From NCBI GenBank assembly GCA_028066055.1, contig JALCBY010000001.1, positions 204,198 through 268,197 on the forward strand: a stretch of DNA of 64,000 bases, written 5' to 3'. A program made the translations under genes and the position numbers. This document shows positions 54,759 through 63,100 of this stretch, in pieces. The DNA comes from Hyphomicrobiaceae bacterium. Its GTDB lineage: Bacteria; Pseudomonadota; Alphaproteobacteria; Rhizobiales; Methyloligellaceae. How positions within the stretch are numbered: position 1 is the first letter of the stretch; every line of letters starts with the position of its first letter. Under the pieces are notes generated by a model. It was not told the DNA's origin. It made no database searches and saw only the letters and a program-made list of their open reading frames with translations.

Positions 54759-55063
54759 AATTAAAAAACACCGCGCTAATCTTATTCGAATGATAAATGT
54801 ATAACTGTTATTTTTGAAATATTTTTGATTAAAAAACGAATAAATGTTGTCAATAATATAACATTTACCAAATATATTAGATAAAAATATTGTATATTGT
54901 TGATTTCAATGTGATAATTTTATTTCTACAAAAAGTTGAATTTGATTTTTATATCTAAATTTAGTTGAAAAATGCGCCCATATTGGTCACGGCCGATACA
55001 CCAGATGCCCCAGTTTATGGCAGCTGATCTCATTGGCTTTGAATAGTTGATTCACCTTTTCTG
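54759..55063. promoter_or_regulatory. AT-rich leader of the biosynthetic operon
   Basis: About 210 bp (54760-54970) are made almost only of A and T runs, far below the GC content on either side, and lie directly before the operon start. This is what a promoter bound by a nucleoid silencer looks like. The remaining 90 bp hold a short frame after traF (about 54989-55054) ending LGHLVYRP, probably the stub of a lost downstream conjugation gene. Confidence 0.6.
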
Positions 55064-55585
55064 TTACCAGATCGGTCGCGCCACACCGATGACGTCGCTC
55101 ATCCCCGTCACCCCGAAATACCGCCCATCGAATGATTGAGGGTGATCGTTCAGCAAGAACACCTCACCTGCCTTGAGCATCCGGCAGCCTGACCAGAGAG
55201 GCATTTTCCGGCCCCAGCCGTCCCGCCGCTGCGCGGTCGCAACCGGCATTCCGTTGATTGTGATGGTTTCTTCAAGACGGCAGACAACGTCCCCCGATAA
55301 TGCTGCCACCTTCTTTACGGCGGGCAGGTCTGGGAACAGATAGTCCCGTCTGCTTGCGATCAGAGCGACCCAGTCGGGGAACCGAACAAGGACGAGATCC
55401 CCTCGCGCCGGATCCCGATCCTGAACAAAATAGAGACCTACGGACACGCTCTGAGACGCATTCCAGATGACCTTTTTCGGCAGGAAATCCCATGAGGAAA
55501 CCCCGATCAGGATTCCGCCCAGGAGCATCAGGCCGAGCACTTGAGCTGCATATCGGTCTGACGCCGCCAAAATCGAGCCGTCCAA
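55064..55585 (-). CDS. traF: TraF-like S26 signal peptidase, chimeric 5' end
   Basis: A 173-residue conjugation peptidase that matures pilin or TrbC. It has one membrane segment (VLGLMLLGGILIGVSSW), the catalytic Ser in WNASQSVSVGLYFV, Lys in AVKKVAALSGDVVC, and the C-terminal block GEVFLLNDHPQSFDGRYFGV. The start is uncertain: the upstream part up to about 55560 is antisense to the truncated trbG, so the native start has been cut off. A TTG at 55585 or an internal ATG near 55528 may serve. Confidence 0.85.
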   Translation of the reverse strand: MDGSILAASDRYAAQVLGLMLLGGILIGVSSWDFLPKKVIWNASQSVSVGLYFVQDRDPARGDLVLVRFPDWVALIASRRDYLFPDLPAVKKVAALSGDVVCRLEETITINGMPVATAQRRDGWGRKMPLWSGCRMLKAGEVFLLNDHPQSFDGRYFGVTGMSDVIGVARPIW

Positions 55586-56327
55586 AGACGGCTACATCAA
55601 CGCCATCCAGACTTACCCCTACATGAAAGGCGCTCTCTACCAACTCTATGCGGCCCTGAATCAGGTGACCGATATCGCTTTGGAGCCCGGCGAAAATCTC
55701 CTATCGGTCTCCGCGGGTGACACGGTCCGCTGGATTGTCGGCGATACGGTGAGCGGAAGTGGCCAGGCAAGCCAGGTTCATATCCTTGTCAAACCAATTG
55801 CCGCGGATCTCCAGACGAACCTGGTGATCACGACCGATCGACGCACTTATCATCTGGAACTGCATTCGGGCGTTAAGACCTATATGGCGTCGGTTTCGTG
55901 GGTCTATCCCCATTCCGAATTATTGGCGTTTGAGAAAAACAATGCGCGGGCTTCAACCCGCGCCGAACGAACGATCGACGGCAAGCTGAACCTGAGCCGG
56001 CTCAACTTCCGCTACCGCATCACAGGCGACGCGCCGTGGAAACCGGTCCGCGCCTTCGATGACGGGGAGAAGGTTTATCTGCAGTTCCCGTCCGGGATCG
56101 GCCAAGGCCAGGCGCCTCCCCTGTTCGTCGTTGGGGAGGACGGTGAGCCGGCCCTCGTCAATTACCGGGTCCGGGACAACTACTACATCGTCGATCGCCT
56201 CTTCGCGGTAGCGGAGCTAAGGCTCGGAACCGACCGTCAGCAGATCGTGCGCATCAGCCGCGTCCGTGCGGCGACCCCGCGGGCGCGCCCATTGGAGGCG
56301 GATTGGGAGTTTGACAATGGTCACTGA
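55560..56327 (+). pseudogene. trbG: trbG, truncated at the 5' end
   Basis: Homology to the TrbG/VirB9 outer-membrane channel subunit begins abruptly near 55560 (AAKIEPSKDGYINAIQTYPY, then GALYQLYAA) and runs in frame to the C-terminus (VWNYRVRDNYYIVDRLF-like region). The first 60 or so residues, including the signal peptide, are missing; an in-frame stop lies just upstream at about 55542. A 234-residue product from the ATG at 55623 could be made but would not be exported. It is fused head-to-head with traF at the break. trbI follows with overlapping ends. Confidence 0.82.
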
Positions 56328-57573
56328 CAGGTCCCGAGACCAGATCGATCCCGAAAAACTGGAGCTGCGCGCCAGACCGCGTCCTGTGACCCGGATCAGC
56401 CGCAAGGTCCTGTTCACAGGTAGCGGGCTCATCCTGTGTGTGCTCGCCGGAACCGTTTTTGTTGCCCTCGATCCGCCTGACTGGAAGGGGGTGCCAGGCA
56501 AAGAACTTCTCCAGACACGCCGGGCATCCGCGCCGGACGGACTGGAGCAGCTGCCGTCAAGCTATGATGGACTCCCGCGGCGTGATCCGACCCGTTCGGG
56601 CGAACGAGCCAAGACGGTTCCCGCGACCGCAGGTAATGCGGGTATCATTCGGTTGCCCGACAGACCACACTCGATCCGAGCGTTCGATCCTGACGCCGAG
56701 TCCAAACGGGCGGAGCAGAAATGGCATGCGCGCAAGGCGGTCCAAGCGACCGAGGCAGACCTGTTCTTTACCGTTCGGTTAAAACGGACCGTCGCCGAGC
56801 CAGCAGCCTCACGGACAGGCGAACCGACGGTTCCGACCTCGAGCGAGCCCGATCTCGCCAACTTGACTGCGCTGACAGGGAGTTCGCGACCAGGAACACG
56901 CGGCGCCGTCTCTCGAGCCAACCAAAACGCCAAGCTTGCCTTCCTCCAAGAAGGTCCGGACAGCTCCATCTACAATCCTCTTGGCGAACAGAAACCGGCT
57001 TCGCCCTATCAACTGCTGGCCGGCACCGTTATCCCGGCCAGTCTCGTCACCGGCCTTAACTCGGATTTGCCGGGTCTCGTCATTGCACAGGTGACAGAAA
57101 ATGTCTTCGACAGTGTTGCTGGCAAACATCTGTTGGTTCCGCAAGGCACACGACTCATCGGCAAATACGACAGTGTGGTCGCCTTCAGGCAAAGGCGTGC
57201 GCTGGTCGTCTGGCAGCGCATCATCCGCCCAGATGGCTCGTCCGTCGTCATCGACAATCTGCCCGCAACCGATACGGCCGGTTACGCCGGATTGACTGAT
57301 GAGGTTGATTTCCACACTTGGCAGATCATCAAGGGCATCGCGCTATCAACCTTGCTTGGCGTCACGACGGAGTTGAGCCTTGGATCAGATGAGAGTGATC
57401 TGATCCGCGCAATCCGAGAAAGCACGCAGGAAAACGCCAATCGTGCCGGACAAGGCATTGTGAGCCGCATGTTGGACATCCAACCAACGATCACCGTACG
57501 CCCTGGTTGGCCGCTCCGCGTCATCGTCAACAAGGATATCGTGTTGTCGCCCTATGAAAGCGGTGGCGGTTAA
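56317..57573 (+). CDS. trbI: TrbI/VirB10-like conjugation protein
   Basis: A 418-residue protein: one membrane helix (about 30-52), a Pro/Arg-rich periplasmic linker, and the TrbI/VirB10 beta-barrel domain (PYQLLAGTVIPASLVTGLNS, DLPGLVIAQVTENVFDSV, LLVPQGTRLIGKYDS, NLPATDTAGYAGL, PGWPLRVIVNKDIVL). It spans both membranes in type IV secretion. Full length, with overlap to trbG. Without trbB to trbF in sight it is unlikely to build a channel alone. Confidence 0.93.
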   Translation: MVTDRSRDQIDPEKLELRARPRPVTRISRKVLFTGSGLILCVLAGTVFVALDPPDWKGVPGKELLQTRRASAPDGLEQLPSSYDGLPRRDPTRSGERAKTVPATAGNAGIIRLPDRPHSIRAFDPDAESKRAEQKWHARKAVQATEADLFFTVRLKRTVAEPAASRTGEPTVPTSSEPDLANLTALTGSSRPGTRGAVSRANQNAKLAFLQEGPDSSIYNPLGEQKPASPYQLLAGTVIPASLVTGLNSDLPGLVIAQVTENVFDSVAGKHLLVPQGTRLIGKYDSVVAFRQRRALVVWQRIIRPDGSSVVIDNLPATDTAGYAGLTDEVDFHTWQIIKGIALSTLLGVTTELSLGSDESDLIRAIRESTQENANRAGQGIVSRMLDIQPTITVRPGWPLRVIVNKDIVLSPYESGGG

Positions 57574-57627
57574 AACGACCGGGGTGGAACTTCTCGCCGA
57601 TCGTCAACAGTCGGCTATTGCATGCAA

Positions 57628-57855
57628 CTAGAGGCCATCCAGAATTTGATCGTAGCGAACGCCCAGCGCCTGGCAAACATCCATAAACTCAATGACATCC
57701 AACCGTCGCTCGCCGCCCTCATACTTGGCGACAAAGGACTGCGGCTTTCTGAGCTTTCTCGCCACCTGATCTTGAGTCAATTTGGCGCTGTTTCGCGCGT
57801 CAATCAGACGATTGATGAGTTCTTCATATCTTGGAGTGCCGAGGGAACCTGGCAT
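57628..57855 (-). CDS. XRE-family helix-turn-helix regulator
   Basis: A 75-residue DNA-binding protein: LIDARNSAKLTQDQVARKL, RKPQSFVAKYEGGERRLDVIEF form helices 1-4 of a Cro/CI-like domain, and VCQALGVRYDQIL follows. No other domain. Tripled operator-like sites lie 36 to 74 bp before its start, so self-repression is likely, along with control of the divergent small gene at 57977. Confidence 0.88.
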   Translation of the reverse strand: MPGSLGTPRYEELINRLIDARNSAKLTQDQVARKLRKPQSFVAKYEGGERRLDVIEFMDVCQALGVRYDQILDGL

Positions 57856-57890
57856 GCGCGAGCCGATCAGTTCTTGAAATCGACTCTTCC

Positions 57891-57929
57891 AATAATCCCA
57901 ATCTCGGATTATCCCAGTTTGGGATTATT
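57891..57929. promoter_or_regulatory. Operator-like triple site
   Basis: AATAATCCCA (57891-57900) and its exact complement TGGGATTATT (57920-57929) flank a third copy of the core, GGATTATCCC (57906-57915). The evenly spaced copies lie between the XRE gene and the divergent small gene and look like a Cro/CI-type operator group. Confidence 0.75.
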
Positions 57930-57976
57930 CGCCAACCAACCGTCTGCGGACGGGCCGCCGGCGATCAGGAAGGTAC

Positions 57977-58219
57977 ATGTCAGAGTTTCGAGACCAGGCG
58001 CCATCGGACGAAGAAATCACCGATTATGACCGCCAATGCTTCAAGCTTTACCTCATACTGATTGACGCTGAGGATTCTGGGGCCGAGTGGCAGGAGGTTT
58101 ACGAAGATGCGTTCGGCACAGAGATCGGCGAGAACCGGGAGGAAGCCAGAGCTCAGTATGAAGCGCACCTCAAGCGAGCGCGATGGATGACAAAGATCGG
58201 GTTTCGTCAGTTGCTCTGA
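57977..58219 (+). CDS. Small acidic protein, host gene of the nested element
   Basis: An 80-residue acidic protein of unknown function (SEFRDQAPSDEEITDYDRQC at the start, RARWMTKIGFRQLL at the end). An AGGAAGG ribosome site precedes the ATG. Its last 18 codons recur, diverged mainly at third positions, 4.9 kb downstream (63101-63157). This suggests that the gene's 3' end was an insertion target and that one of the two copies is a replacement brought in by the element. Otherwise unrecognised. Confidence 0.65.
   Translation: MSEFRDQAPSDEEITDYDRQCFKLYLILIDAEDSGAEWQEVYEDAFGTEIGENREEARAQYEAHLKRARWMTKIGFRQLL
58163..58219 (+). repeat. Left copy of the element-flanking repeat
   Basis: 57 bases coding AHLKRARWMTKIGFRQLL and a stop. 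It matches 63101-63157 with a perfect 17-base core (58181-58197, CGATGGATGACAAAGAT). Probable attachment site of the serine recombinase element. Confidence 0.75.
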
Positions 58220-58338
58220 TGCCGTCCACTATGCGTCTTTGCGCGATCGCATTCGTTATGGTGCTCGATCAGTGCCTATGCGCCGTGTAGGGACATTGCG
58301 TTCAGCTTTCATCCTAATCAGACAGCATGCTTGCTGTC

Positions 58339-59235
58339 TTACAATTCCTCTTGCTGTCCAATTGAAACCGCCTCCACAATCCGCCCGAACTCGAACAGAA
58401 GCTCAGCGTGGTGATCGGCGAGATATCTTGAGACAGCTTTGTTACCGAGGAGTGAGGCAAGATATCCACGCGCCAGTATGAGGGTCAGGTGGTCGGTACC
58501 GTAGTCATCTTCGATGAGCTTCACCTGTTGCTGAAGCCTGGTCATTTCAGACTCCATCTTCGCAAGCTGCTCCGCGGTGATCCCTTTAAAGCTCTTTGGC
58601 TTCTCGGACTCCACGAGCTGATCTTGAGGCGTCGCCGCTAACAGCGCTCTGGAATAGCTGACCGAGAAATTGCTCATCGCGATCATCGTCTCGGCAACCT
58701 CGATCTGGCGCATCGGCTTCATTTTCTTGAGGGATCGGAAAGTGTTTATCGGACAGTGCCTATTCTTGAGCAGTTCGGCGACTTCGGGACATATGCCATC
58801 GAGAAGCGTTCGTTTGGTCCGGAGGCTGTTGATGTTCAGGTCAAGCGCCTTGGCAAGACGCTCTTCCGGGACGCCGCGCTTGATCGCCTTCAGGATCATC
58901 TTGTGCTCCTGAATCGTCGCCAGCCGGTTGATCCGCTTGTTGTATGTGAATGCTTCATCTTGGGTTGCGACAAGGCAGTTCACACCTTGAGCGCCATCGT
59001 CCTTCAGAACTTCCATCCTGAGGTGACCGTCCAGCAGCAGAAATTTCCCACGTTTGCCACGAGCCCGTACGACGACGGGTGGCTCGATGATACCGACCTC
59101 TCGGATCGACGCTGCGATCTGGAGGTATTTTTTGGTTTTCTTGATACGCGCCGGGAGCTGCTTCAGCGGGAGGATATCAGCAACCTCGACGAATTGGCTT
59201 TCAGGCTCGAACGCAATTTCAATCTTGCTGGACAC
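58339..59235 (-). CDS. ParB/RepB-like protein (I)
   Basis: A 298-residue protein with a ParB N-terminal fold (ILPLKQLPARIKKTKKYLQI, FLLLDGHLRMEVLKDDG), a helix-turn-helix region (about 105-165) and a coiled-coil C-terminus of the RepB type. In true ParB the box is GERRxRA; here it is DGHLRME, as in RepB-like relatives. Related to but distinct from the protein encoded next to it. Last gene of the recombinase operon, with a 2-bp gap. A role in recombination or element maintenance rather than chromosome partition is likely. Confidence 0.85.
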   Translation of the reverse strand: MSSKIEIAFEPESQFVEVADILPLKQLPARIKKTKKYLQIAASIREVGIIEPPVVVRARGKRGKFLLLDGHLRMEVLKDDGAQGVNCLVATQDEAFTYNKRINRLATIQEHKMILKAIKRGVPEERLAKALDLNINSLRTKRTLLDGICPEVAELLKNRHCPINTFRSLKKMKPMRQIEVAETMIAMSNFSVSYSRALLAATPQDQLVESEKPKSFKGITAEQLAKMESEMTRLQQQVKLIEDDYGTDHLTLILARGYLASLLGNKAVSRYLADHHAELLFEFGRIVEAVSIGQQEEL

Positions 59236-59237
59236 AG

Positions 59238-60134
59238 CTAACGCGCATCTCTTGCAGTGATAAGCTCAGCCAAAGGTTTTGGCATTGTCGCCAACCCTTC
59301 AGCACGCAACAGCGTCACGAAGTTCTTGTCTGCCAGCAGCTGTCGGATCGCCTCGACGACGAACAACAAACGGTTTTGTGTTATCTCGGCTTTCTTGATC
59401 ATCAGGCGTTGCCGGTCCGCTTCTTTTTCGTAGGCCCGCACGAGCGCTTCGGAGGACAATTGGGAGCTACCAGCCACAGGGCGGCGTTGAGCATTCGCTT
59501 TCCCCAATTTTTCCCGTTGCTCAATCAGGCGTTTGGCAGCCAGTAGCTTCTTGCCGCGCAAAAGACCTTCCTGATACGCGCGCGCCAGCGCCTCTTGAGC
59601 ACCGTCAGCGTCGGCTTCCGCAATTTCCAGTGCGATATATAAAGGGATCTGTCTGCTCTCGACTGCATTCAACAATCTCTCTTCGCCCCTATCGAGCAGG
59701 TGGCGAATCGAGTGGACATACTCGTATGAGAGGCCTGTCTTGGTCGCAATTTCCGTATCCGAATAGCCACGTTTCCCGAGCTCGCCGATATCGTGCAGCA
59801 GTTCCAGCGGACGGTGTTGGCGACGCGCGAGGTTTTCGACCAAACTCATGATCAGGCTTTCTTCCTCGCTCGTTTCAACGACAACTGCCGGGATCCTTCG
59901 CTCTCCCAAAGATATGAACGCTTCCAACCGGCCTTGTCCGCAGACCAACTGATATGGCGGCTTTCCATCCGCGTTTTTGCGTCTGCTGACAGTGATTGGC
60001 TTCTTGAGCCCAACCTTTGAAATGCTGTCGACGATCAGCTGGAATGACTTCGCGTTTCGAATGCGGGGATTGATGACTGCAATTTGATCCACTGGGATCG
60101 TTTTGACCCGAATGCGTTCTTTCTCCGACATCAA
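59238..60134 (-). CDS. ParB/RepB-like protein (II)
   Basis: A 298-residue protein with a ParB N-terminal domain (IPVDQIAVINPRIRNAKSFQ, QLVCGQGRLEAFISLGERRI), the ENLARR motif (MSLVENLARRQHRPLE), a helix-turn-helix (GYSDTEIATKTGLSYEYVHS) and a long helical C-terminus. Closer to canonical ParB than its neighbour. The start overlaps the recombinase stop (ATGA). With the sister gene it forms a pair of equal length that could work as a heterodimer at the element ends. Confidence 0.87.
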   Translation of the reverse strand: MMSEKERIRVKTIPVDQIAVINPRIRNAKSFQLIVDSISKVGLKKPITVSRRKNADGKPPYQLVCGQGRLEAFISLGERRIPAVVVETSEEESLIMSLVENLARRQHRPLELLHDIGELGKRGYSDTEIATKTGLSYEYVHSIRHLLDRGEERLLNAVESRQIPLYIALEIAEADADGAQEALARAYQEGLLRGKKLLAAKRLIEQREKLGKANAQRRPVAGSSQLSSEALVRAYEKEADRQRLMIKKAEITQNRLLFVVEAIRQLLADKNFVTLLRAEGLATMPKPLAELITARDAR

Positions 60135-61708
60135 GCGGCGAGCTCCGTAATCCGCGCGCGCTCAGCCATTCCGAAGAAGTAATCCAGCGAATCGAAACGA
60201 AAGGCATCGAGAATCTGGCCGTTGGCTTCGGCCAATTGGAAACGATCGGTTGCTATCTCGATGAGCGGCAAAAGGTAGTAATCGCGTGGAGCTTGGTTTG
60301 CTTCGTCCATGCGAACAGCCACTGTGAGGTCAGGTGCCAAGCCAGCATCTATATGGATCTTCCACCGCAATGAGCCCGCGCGGGTTGGTCGACACCGTGC
60401 GACAACGATTGAGGTCGTGAACTCCGCGTTTACGATCAATAGGTCGGTCGCAGAGTTCCAGGAAACTCGCCCGCCCAGATTTTCAATTTCGGCTATCGCA
60501 TCGTTCACAACGCCGGAATGCAGTCGGCGGAGTGCACGATTTATCTCGATGTATCGGTAGTCGCGGTCAGGCTTGAAGCCGACCAATTCATATGCCCGGA
60601 CCAAACTGCCGAAGCGATGCCGGTAGGAACCGCTTGACGGCATGTTTTCCGATTCATCAATTACCAGGCCAGACAGATAACCGTGATGATCGAACAGGCG
60701 CCTTAATCGTTTCAGCATTTCCTCGTCGGAGAAGCGCCGATTGCGTTCTCTGATCATTCCTTGTGCGGTGAAAAACAACTGCGGGTCGACGATGGCCTCA
60801 AATGCGTTCTCCGCACGGACCCACATGTCCGGGCTGTTCTTGACGCGCTTCTTTTTCAGCTTGAAGGAGGACCGGTTGAAGACGTTGTTGCCGATATATT
60901 TTTCGTTCGTCAGCACCTGATGAACGGTTCCGCGGGTCCATGGGCGACCCAGATCGGTCGTGAGACCACGCTCGTTCAGACGTGCAGCAATCGCACTTTC
61001 CATCTGACCACCGTCGACAAACTGGCGATAGATCCATTGCACAATTTCGACCTCTTCCGCAGGCCCGGGGACAAGAATGACCCGATCAGTCTGCAGGCAT
61101 TTGTATTCGCCGGAATTGAGAATGCCCTGGGGAACGCCATTTTGATCGATCCGCATGCGACGCAGACCGTAGCCGGCCGTTCCGCCTTGTCGAAACCCAA
61201 GCTCTACAAGCCGACACTGTCCCGCAAAGACTTTCGCTGAAAGCTCGCGACTGTATTCGCCGGCCATGGCCCGCTTGACGCCTTTGATGATGGTGGAAAC
61301 CGGACTGCCGTCGTTGGCGAATTGCTCGGCGCAGTAGTGGACTGCGATACCGTTTCGGCGGCAGATATATTCGTAATAAGCGCTCTCATCTGCGTCTTGA
61401 AATCGACCCCAACGACTGATGTCGTAAACGAGAATGGCGTCGAAATCGGCATTTCCACTCTCGACGTCATCAATCAACCGCCGCAACGCATCACGACCCT
61501 CGATCTTCAGACCACTCTTTCCCGAATCTGAATAGGTTCGAACAATCTCCATACGGTTGCGGTCCGCGTAAACTCGGATCGCATCAGCCTGATTCTCCGT
61601 CGAGTATCTTTGATGCTCCGTCGACATGCGGACATATTGGGCAACCCTAGTGTTCTCAGATGCCGCTTCGCCAGTGCCGTTTGTTTGTCCCTCTTGCCGC
61701 TCAGCCAA
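60131..61708 (-). CDS. Large serine recombinase
   Basis: A 525-residue site-specific recombinase. The resolvase domain has Ser29 in YVRMSTEHQRYS, the YSDSGKSGL stretch and LVYDISRWGRFQDADES. Then comes the recombinase domain (GYGLRR, NERGLTTDLGRPWTRGTVHQ, VLTNEKYIGNNVFNR) and a C-terminal region without the usual zinc ribbon. Starts with TTG; ribosome site weak. It should catalyse the insertion and excision of the 4.9-kb element flanked by the repeats at 58163 and 63101. Coupled to two ParB-like genes. Confidence 0.92.
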   Translation of the reverse strand: MAERQEGQTNGTGEAASENTRVAQYVRMSTEHQRYSTENQADAIRVYADRNRMEIVRTYSDSGKSGLKIEGRDALRRLIDDVESGNADFDAILVYDISRWGRFQDADESAYYEYICRRNGIAVHYCAEQFANDGSPVSTIIKGVKRAMAGEYSRELSAKVFAGQCRLVELGFRQGGTAGYGLRRMRIDQNGVPQGILNSGEYKCLQTDRVILVPGPAEEVEIVQWIYRQFVDGGQMESAIAARLNERGLTTDLGRPWTRGTVHQVLTNEKYIGNNVFNRSSFKLKKKRVKNSPDMWVRAENAFEAIVDPQLFFTAQGMIRERNRRFSDEEMLKRLRRLFDHHGYLSGLVIDESENMPSSGSYRHRFGSLVRAYELVGFKPDRDYRYIEINRALRRLHSGVVNDAIAEIENLGGRVSWNSATDLLIVNAEFTTSIVVARCRPTRAGSLRWKIHIDAGLAPDLTVAVRMDEANQAPRDYYLLPLIEIATDRFQLAEANGQILDAFRFDSLDYFFGMAERARITELAA

Positions 61709-61838
61709 TTCGCTTACTCAACCTGCCCGCTCGTGCACTCTGACTTGCCGGATTAATCCTGTCCTTCATACCGAAATTGATGTTTGGCTGGACCGTGGTT
61801 TTCTCCAGACGATCAAACCATAGGTATGGAGAACTGGA

Positions 61839-62279
61839 ATGTCGTTACGCAAAAGGGGCCGAAAAATTCGGCCTGATTCCCGAAAACACTTTCGAAATTC
61901 ATCTGACGCCCCTGCGAGTTCGGGAGGCTTCGCATTTAGGTCGATGATCGCCGAGACATTGCATCAGGCATTTGGCGGAACCCGTGTATCGATCAAGACG
62001 GTGATGTCTCATACAGGTGCTGGCGAGCGCACAGTGAAAAACTGGTTTGAGGGCAAGAATGGGCCAAATGGTGAAAACCTGATTCAGCTTGTCCGACACA
62101 CCGACGAGGTATTGGAAGCTCTGCTTCTTATGGCTGGCAGAGAGGACGTTCTGGCAGGCAAGCTGCTTGTTGATGCCCGAGACAAATTGGTCGAGATGTT
62201 GGAGATTATCGACGAACTGCAATCAGATAATATCGCGGCTGATCATCAGGATTCTACGACCAGCGAAGGTAGACGCTGA
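61839..62279 (+). CDS. Putative DNA-binding (HTH) protein of the element
   Basis: A 146-residue protein with a basic start (SLRKRGRKIRPDSRKHFR) and a helix-turn-helix-like stretch (VSIKTVMSHTGAGERTVKNW, FEGKNGPNGENLIQLVRHTD). A helical tail follows. A GGAG ribosome site precedes the ATG. It is divergent from the recombinase operon (130 bp apart), so probably its regulator. Confidence 0.75.
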   Translation: MSLRKRGRKIRPDSRKHFRNSSDAPASSGGFAFRSMIAETLHQAFGGTRVSIKTVMSHTGAGERTVKNWFEGKNGPNGENLIQLVRHTDEVLEALLLMAGREDVLAGKLLVDARDKLVEMLEIIDELQSDNIAADHQDSTTSEGRR

Positions 62280-62503
62280 CCATACTGCCGCTTGGCGTTC
62301 GAACCACACAATCAGATGTTCGCTGAACAGTCGCTCCAAAGCAGTTGGTCACGGCGAATCTGCGCTGAATAGTATGCTGATGATCGTTGGCCATCACCGA
62401 GCGCGCACCGACCGGCGGAACGTCTCTCTTCCGCTTTCTTGCGCACTCAGGCAGCATTCCGCGACCTCGGGAAAACGGGGGAGACGGTCCCATTGATCCG
62501 GGC

Positions 62504-62590
62504 AATTTTTCGATCTGCCTCGCGGTCAGAGATCTGGCCGCGTCGCGCACCTTTTATGAGAAGCTGGGCTTTGAAGTGTTTGCCGGCTTG
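62504..62590 (+). pseudogene. VOC (glyoxalase-like) gene fragment
   Basis: About 28 codons read NFSICLAVRDLAASRTFYEK followed by LGFEVFAG, the first beta-alpha-beta module of a glyoxalase/VOC protein. The homology then stops. The frame goes on into sequence that is antisense to a short unrelated frame, so only a broken fragment is present. Confidence 0.7.
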
Positions 62591-62729
62591 GCAACGGCTT
62601 CGTCAATTTTCCGAGTATCGCGTGAAATCAGGATGCGGCGTGCCGGCCTGCTGTTCATGTCGATGAGATAACGGCCGCATTCGCTGACAACCCACATCGC
62701 ACCATCCTGATCCTTGAACAAGTCCATGT

Positions 62730-62867
62730 TCATGCCGCGTCCTTCTTCTCACCGATATAAACAATGCACATCTTTTCAGAGGGGATAGGTTTGGCCAATT
62801 GAAATGGTTCCCTTGGCGTTCCGTTCATCCAGGTCTCGGAATCCTCATCCCCTGACAGCATCTGCGT
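62730..62867 (-). pseudogene. SRAP (YedK/HMCES-like) 3' fragment
   Basis: In frame, about 45 codons read QMLSGDEDSETWMNGTPREP and end EKMCIVYIGEKKDAA-stop. This is the C-terminal end of an SOS-response-associated peptidase, the enzyme that caps abasic sites. The N-terminal, catalytic part is absent. A short frame (62554-62733, MNMDLFKDQDGAMWVVSECG at its start) overlaps its stop by ATGA and may be a remnant of the next gene. Confidence 0.6.
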
Positions 62868-62983
62868 CAAGTCAGATGATGAATATGACTGCCAACTCGC
62901 AAAACCGCGACCCCAGTTGTGATTTCACGCAAAAATTGGAAGGCAAACGTTCTCAATTCTATCTGACAAGCGATCGCAGATAA

Positions 62984-63062
62984 TGGTGAGCCTCGTGGGA
63001 GATCGAACCTGCGACCTACAGAATTGAAATCAGTTGCTCGACCAACTGAGCCCGGACCCACG
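62984..63062 (-). pseudogene. Degenerate tRNA-like sequence
   Basis: On the minus strand a D-arm (GCTC-AGTTGGTC-GAGC), an anticodon-like arm (ACTGA-TTTCAAT-TCTGT, one mismatch), variable loop AGGTC and the 5' half of a T-arm (GCAGG-TTCGATC) are in the right order. The 3' T-stem strand does not pair, and the acceptor strands do not match, although CCA ends the stretch. Probably a tRNA broken by recombination at its 3' end. Confidence 0.55.
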
Positions 63063-63100
63063 GGGGCCAGAATCACGCTGACTATTCCGCTCATGTTTAG

